64,000 nucleotides of DNA from Auanema rhodensis (lineage: Eukaryota > Nematoda > Chromadorea > Rhabditida > Rhabditidae). This document shows, piece by piece, positions 61,201 to 64,000 of the stretch (positions are counted from its first letter, which is position 1; each line of letters starts with the position of its first letter). The stretch spans positions 15,004,001 through 15,068,000 of the forward strand of contig OZ059897.1 of NCBI GenBank assembly GCA_964057225.1, in the 5' to 3' direction. The position numbers and the translations under genes are program-made. The notes under the pieces are model-generated. The model worked only from the letters and a program-made list of their open reading frames with translations, ran no database searches and had not been told where the DNA came from.

Positions 61201-64000
61201 ACTTCACTTCTTCGACTTTCTTGTATCACTCCCCATGCTGCTTACGGCTCTGTCAGGCTACATCAGGCTCTATGGCAGCGTATACATCCCATACCAAATA
61301 CGGCGATGCAGTTAGTTCTGTTCAGAGAAAACAGTGAATCTTTGAAATCATACTACACAGAATCATTTCTGTAGTTTGTATTTCACATTCCCTTTTAAAC
61401 TTCGACACATGTTGACCGCGGTGAAAGGGTAATGAGCAGGTTGCGAGCGTGAAGAACTTCTTCGGAAGTTGATGACCGCGAGCTAGCCGGCAACGGAAAG
61501 CTTTTGTAATCTGCTCATCTGAGCGGTTTTAATCGGTTAATCATCAAGGAAACTGAAAGAGTTTCAACTGGACTTCACTTCTTCGACTTTCTTGTATCAC
61601 TCCCCATGCTGCTTACGGCTCTGTCAGGCTACATCAGGCTCTATGGCAGCGTATACATCCCATACCAAATACGGCGATGCAGTTAGTTCTGTTCAGAGAA
61701 AACAGTGAATCTTTGAAATCATACTACACAGAATCATTTCTGTAGTTTGTATTTCACATTCCCTTTTAAACTTCGACACATGTTGACCGCGGTGAAAGGG
61801 TAATGAGCAGGTTGCGAGCGTGAAGAACTTCTTCGGAAGTTGATGACCGCGAGCTAGCCGGCAACGGAAAGCTTTTGTAATCTGCTCATCTGAGTGGTTT
61901 TAAACGGTTAATCATTAAGGAAACTGAAAGAGTTTCAACTGGACTTCACTTCTTCGACCTTCTTGCATCACTCCCCATGCTGCTTACGGCTCTGTTAGGC
62001 TACATCAGGCTCTATGGCAGCGTATACATCCCATACCAAATACGGCGATGCAGTTAGTTCTGTTCAGAGAAAACAGTGAATCTTTGAAATCATACTACAC
62101 AGAATCATTTCTGTAGTTTGTATTTCACATTCCCTTTTAAACTTCGACACATGTTGACCGCGGTGAAAGGGTAATGAGCAGGTTGCGAGCGTGAAGAACT
62201 TCTTCGGAAGTTGATGACCGCGAGCTAGCCGGCAACGGAAAGCTTTTGTAATCTGCTCATCTGAGCGGTTTTAATCGGTTAATCATCAAGGAAACTGAAA
62301 GAGTTTCAACTGGACTTCACTTCTTCGACTTTCTTGTATCACTCCCCATGCTGCTTACGGCTCTGTCAGGCTACATCAGGCTCTATGGCAGCGTATACAT
62401 CCCATACCAAATACGGCGATGCAGTTAGTTCTGTTCAGAGAAAACAGTGAATCTTTGAAATCATACTACACAGAATCATTTCTGTAGTTTGTATTTCACA
62501 TTCCCTTTTAAACTTCGACACATGTTGACCGCGGTGAAAGGGTAATGAGCAGGTTGCGAGCGTGAAGAACTTCTTCGGAAGTTGATGACCGCGAGCTAGC
62601 CGGCAACGGAAAGCTTTTGTAATCTGCTCATCTGAGCGGTTTTAATCGGTTAATCATCAAGGAAACTGAAAGAGTTTCAACTGGACTTCACTTCTTCGAC
62701 TTTCTTGTATCACTCCCCATGCTGCTTACGGCTCTGTCAGGCTACATCAGGCTCTATGGCAGCGTATACATCCCATACCAAATACGGCGATGCAGTTAGT
62801 TCTGTTCAGAGAAAACAGTGAATCTTTGAAATCATACTACACAGAATCATTTCTGTAGTTTGTATTTCACATTCCCTTTTAAACTTCGACACATGTTGAC
62901 CGCGGTGAAAGGGTAATGAGCAGGTTGCGAGCGTGAAGAACTTCTTCGGAAGTTGATGACCGCGAGCTAGCCGGCAACGGAAAGCTTTTGTAATCTGCTC
63001 ATCTGAGCGGTTTTAATCGGTTAATCATCAAGGAAACTGAAAGAGTTTCAACTGGACTTCACTTCTTCGACTTTCTTGTATCACTCCCCATGCTGCTTAC
63101 GGCTCTGTCAGGCTACATCAGGCTCTATGGCAGCGTATACATCCCATACCAAATACGGCGATGCAGTTAGTTCTGTTCAGAGAAAACAGTGAATCTTTGA
63201 AATCATACTACACAGAATCATTTCTGTAGTTTGTATTTCACATTCCCTTTTAAACTTCGACACATGTTGACCGCGGTGAAAGGGTAATGAGCAGGTTGCG
63301 AGCGTGAAGAACTTCTTCGGAAGTTGATGACCGCGAGCTAGCCGGCAACGGAAAGCTTTTGTAATCTGCTCATCTGAGTGGTTTTAAACGGTTAATCATT
63401 AAGGAAACTGAAAGAGTTTCAACTGGACTTCACTTCTTCGACCTTCTTGCATCACTCCCCATGCTGCTTACGGCTCTGTTAGGCTACATCAGGCTCTATG
63501 GCAGCGTATACATCCCATACCAAATACGGCGATGCAGTTAGTTCTGTTCAGAGAAAACAGTGAATCTTTGAAATCATACTACACAGAATCATTTCTGTAG
63601 TTTGTATTTCACATTCCCTTTTAAACTTCGACACATGTTGACCGCGGTGAAAGGGTAATGAGCAGGTTGCGAGCGTGAAGAACTTCTTCGGAAGTTGATG
63701 ACCGCGAGCTAGCCGGCAACGGAAAGCTTTTGTAATCTGCTCATCTGAGCGGTTTTAATCGGTTAATCATCAAGGAAACTGAAAGAGTTTCAACTGGACT
63801 TCACTTCTTCGACTTTCTTGTATCACTCCCCATGCTGCTTACGGCTCTGTCAGGCTACATCAGGCTCTATGGCAGCGTATACATCCCATACCAAATACGG
63901 CGATGCAGTTAGTTCTGTTCAGAGAAAACAGTGAATCTTTGAAATCATACTACACAGAATCATTTCTGTAGTTTGTATTTCACATTCCCTTTTAAACTTC

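Larger units (their letters stand above)
57949..64000. repeat. 371-bp tandem satellite array, over 16 copies, open at right edge
   Basis: The marker TGTTGACCGC recurs every 371 bp exactly (58071, 58442, 58813, 59184, 59555 and so on). With phase at TTCAGAGA (57982) there are 16 whole monomers, and a 17th starts at 63918 and runs off the window. The first 33 bp (57949-57981) are a diverged monomer tail, recognisable by CCCATAC...ATACGG..GAT. Copies are almost identical and no indel between monomers was noticed. The unit is richer in GC than the flanking genes and has no long open frame. Each unit carries ACCGCGGT and several short inverted repeats. I saw no 5S rRNA, tRNA or spliced-leader sequence in it. 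It is best called satellite DNA. Confidence 0.97.

Noticed and set aside
57982-64000. Satellite monomer as 5S rRNA, spliced-leader RNA or tRNA repeat
   Set aside because: I looked for 5S boxes, an SL1-like leader followed by an Sm site, and a cloverleaf, and found none. GGTTTTAATCGGTTAATC resembles SL1 only loosely.
57982-64000. CRISPR-like array
   Set aside because: There are no spacers: whole 371-bp units repeat head to tail, in a eukaryotic context.

Overview
The window looks like nematode nuclear DNA. It is AT-rich and gene-dense. The genes are split by many very small introns, mostly about 40-55 bp, with GT...TTTCAG or TTTTAG ends. Most start codons sit directly after an AG acceptor, as expected where a trans-spliced leader is added. 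It also carries nematode-type families: an astacin (NAS) protease with EGF and CUB domains, a serpentine chemoreceptor, and tightly spaced, operon-like gene runs. I cannot fix the species. It is not a bacterium, virus or organelle.

Layout. Bases 1-16200 are a minus-strand block: glutathione synthetase, a VRK-type kinase, an SHP-2 type tyrosine phosphatase, frataxin, ceramide glucosyltransferase and the retromer subunit VPS35. From 17.7 kb to 57.8 kb all recognised genes are on the plus strand. In order these are two tandem SLC35F6-like transporters, mitochondrial arginyl-tRNA synthetase, PIF1 helicase, ARV1, SmF, a divergent Regnase-like NYN-domain gene, two C2H2 zinc-finger genes, an astacin, a serpentine receptor, TRIAP1/Mdm35, MED10, mL43, a secreted protein of unknown function, phospholipase D and a PRRC1-like gene. 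From about 57.95 kb to the window end there is a tandem array of a 371-bp monomer, over 16 copies, which continues past the edge.

How the genes relate. They are mostly unrelated housekeeping functions. Several lie close together on one strand and could be co-transcribed: PIF1-ARV1 (139 bp apart), SmF-NYN (164 bp), TRIAP1-MED10 (48 bp) and MED10-mL43 (165 bp). Mitochondrial functions recur (frataxin, RARS2, TRIAP1, mL43) and so do lipid functions (ceramide glucosyltransferase, ARV1, phospholipase D), but nothing shows a shared pathway.

Most notable are: the 371-bp satellite, with several short inverted repeats per monomer and a forming four-monomer higher-order period; a 709-bp, nearly identical conversion-like tract shared by the two SLC35F6 copies, introns included; at least four distinct GC-AG introns; and the NYN gene with changed active-site positions. 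All gene models were made by eye from reading frames, splice signals and remembered family sequences. Exon edges are therefore approximate except where stated.
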